Assembly (NCBI GenBank): GCA_002989075.1
Contig: PSQN01000016.1
Coordinates: 3,364,336 to 3,428,335 of the forward strand
DNA: 64,000 nucleotides
Source of the DNA: Arthonia radiata
Taxonomy: Eukaryota > Ascomycota > Arthoniomycetes > Arthoniales > Arthoniaceae
Direction of reading: 5' to 3'
Below are positions 62,685 to 64,000 of the stretch, piece by piece. Numbering within the stretch: position 1 is the stretch's first letter; each line of letters begins with the position of its first letter. A program made the translations under genes and the position numbers. The notes below the pieces were generated by a model. That model searched no databases. It saw only the letters and a program-made list of their open reading frames with translations, and had not been told where the DNA came from.

Positions 62685-64000
62685 ATGCCGCCGTTCACCC
62701 CTAAAAAGCGACCGTCTGCAGAACCGGCTCTGGAACGCCCAGCCAAACGCGTCGCAATTAAAGATACGAGGTCGAAACGGCAGTCCGTTTTCGACGCTGC
62801 GGAGGCTACGAAGCCTACTACGCGTAGTGAAGATCAGCACAACTTTCTCCAGCAGCTTGAAGACTCAGTATCAGAGAGCTCTTCCTCAAGTGACGCCGCG
62901 GACGTTGAGGAATACAGACTCCCCATTGAAGCACCCTCGGACAGGTCGCAACATGTCGCGGACAAAGGCACTATCAAGACACGGAACGGGCCTGACAAGC
63001 CGCAAGACGACGGCAGCAGCAGTGAAGAAGACGAGGAAGACGAGGAAGGCCAGAATGACTGGGATGACTATCTGGCTGCAGACAATAATGCAAAGACATC
63101 CAAGACGGCGCACAAATCCGATGAAGAGGATCGCATGCAATTCACAGTGGACGAAGTTAGACCAGTGCGCCTGTCGGATATCAAGTCGATGGGTGAAAAG
63201 AAGGGCCCAACCAAGGTCGAGCGTCAGATCAGAACAAACACGCATCAGCTACATGTCATGAGTCTCATGCATCACAATCACATTCGAAATCACTGGTTGA
63301 ACGACAAAGGGCTTCAAGCTTCACTTGTTGAGCAGCTGCCCGGTGGTTGTAAGGATGAGATAGAACGGTGGCGGAAAGCTTGCGGCGATAAGTTTCAACC
63401 TCTAGAGTGTGCGAAGAATACTCAGGATAGTAATAGGCCTAAGCAGAAGGATAAGGGGAAAGCCAAACCCAAGCCGTCCAAAGCCTCGAGAGTGGCTAAG
63501 AACATTCGCGACTGGGGTCCCAAAGCCGAGGGGAACGAAGATGGCAATCCCAATTTGAGCCACGGTGACCCTACGCTGCGAATGCTCAAAGCAATGAGTG
63601 CGTTCTGGCGGAAGCGCTTCAACAAGTCTGCTCCAGGCATTCGAAAGAGCGGTTACAAGGACATGGAGCGCATCCAAGACGAACTCAATGCGTTTCGAAA
63701 GGACGCAGGGAACAAGGATGAATTTGGCGAGCACATCGAAGCTCTCGAAGACTTGCTCCGCCTATCGCAACGGGCCAAGGGTAGCCGTGACGTCGGTGCT
63801 CAGCTCTTCACTGCCATGTTGCGCGGGCTTGGACTTAGCGCGAGGATGGTGGCGAGCTTACAACCAGCTGGGTTTGGTTGGGGCAAAGGGGAGGAGGCGA
63901 ATCCAGCTAGGAAAGTGGTCAAAGCAGAGTCCAGTGACAATCACAAGACTGCTCAGGTGCAGACTCCGGCAGGCCAAAAGGCTAGCAAGCCTCGGAAATT
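62685..64000 (+). CDS. RAD4: Rad4/XPC DNA repair protein (5' part)
   Basis: The frame from the ATG at 62685 stays open to the window end: at least 438 codons with no stop, so the gene is cut by the edge. The N-terminus is Lys/Arg/Pro-rich, followed by acidic Ser/Glu/Asp runs. The conserved part starts near residue 185 with HQLHVMSLMHHNHIRNHWLND. The transglutaminase-like fold core of Rad4 is recognisable further on, with SRDVGAQLFTAMLRGLGLSARMVASLQPAGFGW. Rad4 recognises damaged DNA with Rad23 in nucleotide excision repair in the nucleus. The beta-hairpin domains that contact DNA lie beyond the window. Confidence 0.9.
   Translation, partial: MPPFTPKKRPSAEPALERPAKRVAIKDTRSKRQSVFDAAEATKPTTRSEDQHNFLQQLEDSVSESSSSSDAADVEEYRLPIEAPSDRSQHVADKGTIKTRNGPDKPQDDGSSSEEDEEDEEGQNDWDDYLAADNNAKTSKTAHKSDEEDRMQFTVDEVRPVRLSDIKSMGEKKGPTKVERQIRTNTHQLHVMSLMHHNHIRNHWLNDKGLQASLVEQLPGGCKDEIERWRKACGDKFQPLECAKNTQDSNRPKQKDKGKAKPKPSKASRVAKNIRDWGPKAEGNEDGNPNLSHGDPTLRMLKAMSAFWRKRFNKSAPGIRKSGYKDMERIQDELNAFRKDAGNKDEFGEHIEALEDLLRLSQRAKGSRDVGAQLFTAMLRGLGLSARMVASLQPAGFGWGKGEEANPARKVVKAESSDNHKTAQVQTPAGQKASKPRK

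Noticed and set aside
1-64000. Intact transposons, viral elements or CRISPR arrays
   Set aside because: No transposase, reverse transcriptase, integrase, capsid or polymerase motif, no long terminal repeats, and no regularly spaced direct repeats with unique spacers were seen. The 17-bp motif at 5391-5564 is too degenerate and lies in a leader.

Overview
The window looks like nuclear DNA of a filamentous ascomycete, most likely a Dothideomycete. Housekeeping genes carry short introns (about 48-160 nt) with GTRNGT-like donors, CTRAY branch points and YAG acceptors. Recognisable families (Rad4, Rkm5, Rrn11, Pho13, Faa-type acyl-CoA synthetase, GH47 mannosidase, RBM25-like splicing factor) are fungal in form. 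The class-level placement is inference. I see no CRISPR array, rRNA, or intact transposon.

Region 1 (about 0.4-21.0 kb) is the striking part: a one-strand tandem array of about 20 small paralogous genes, called FBC here as a label of convenience. A typical member has (i) a short basic or Pro-rich N-terminus, (ii) an F-box-like helix start of the form LPxLPxEIhxxIIxxRL, (iii) an A-L-x-L-A-x-x-S helix followed by an amphipathic helix, and (iv) a Cys signature C-x(8-40)-C-x2-C followed by a final helix. Members are mostly intronless, 145-220 aa, and begin at an ACAATGG-like context after a pyrimidine-rich leader. Array units are only about 0.14-1 kb apart. At least three members are visibly broken (8372, 18645, 20344), one is a short relic (9910), and one (15516) has grown a 340-residue Ser/Pro repeat extension. 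One unrelated gene (5575) sits inside the array behind five copies of a 17-bp motif.

Region 2 (about 21.2-38.6 kb) is conserved genes: a cytosolic LysM protein (-), a secreted GH47 alpha-1,2-mannosidase (+), a DUF6697-like protein (+), Pho13-type phosphatase (-), a two-finger C2H2 regulator (-), Rkm5 lysine methyltransferase (-) and a long-chain acyl-CoA synthetase (+). Exon joins given here were derived by reading splice signals and checking that phase and conserved motifs continue.

Region 3 (about 38.6-52.0 kb) is gene-poor accessory DNA. It holds a tRNA-Pro-like locus with an unusual insertion, one FAD monooxygenase (+), and six diverged FBC-like genes, all on the minus strand. At least two of them carry introns in which the frame and Cys motif are kept.

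Region 4 (about 52.0-64.0 kb) is conserved again: RBM25-like splicing factor (-) divergent from mitochondrial ribosomal protein bS21m (+), an L-fuconate dehydratase-type enolase-superfamily enzyme (+), Rrn11 (-), a large RING-H2 protein (+) and the 5' part of Rad4/XPC (+), which runs off the window.

If the F-box reading is right, the FBC proteins would be a lineage-specific set of SCF-type adaptors with a small Cys-based recognition module. That function is inferred; only the repeated architecture, the tandem layout and the decay are seen directly.
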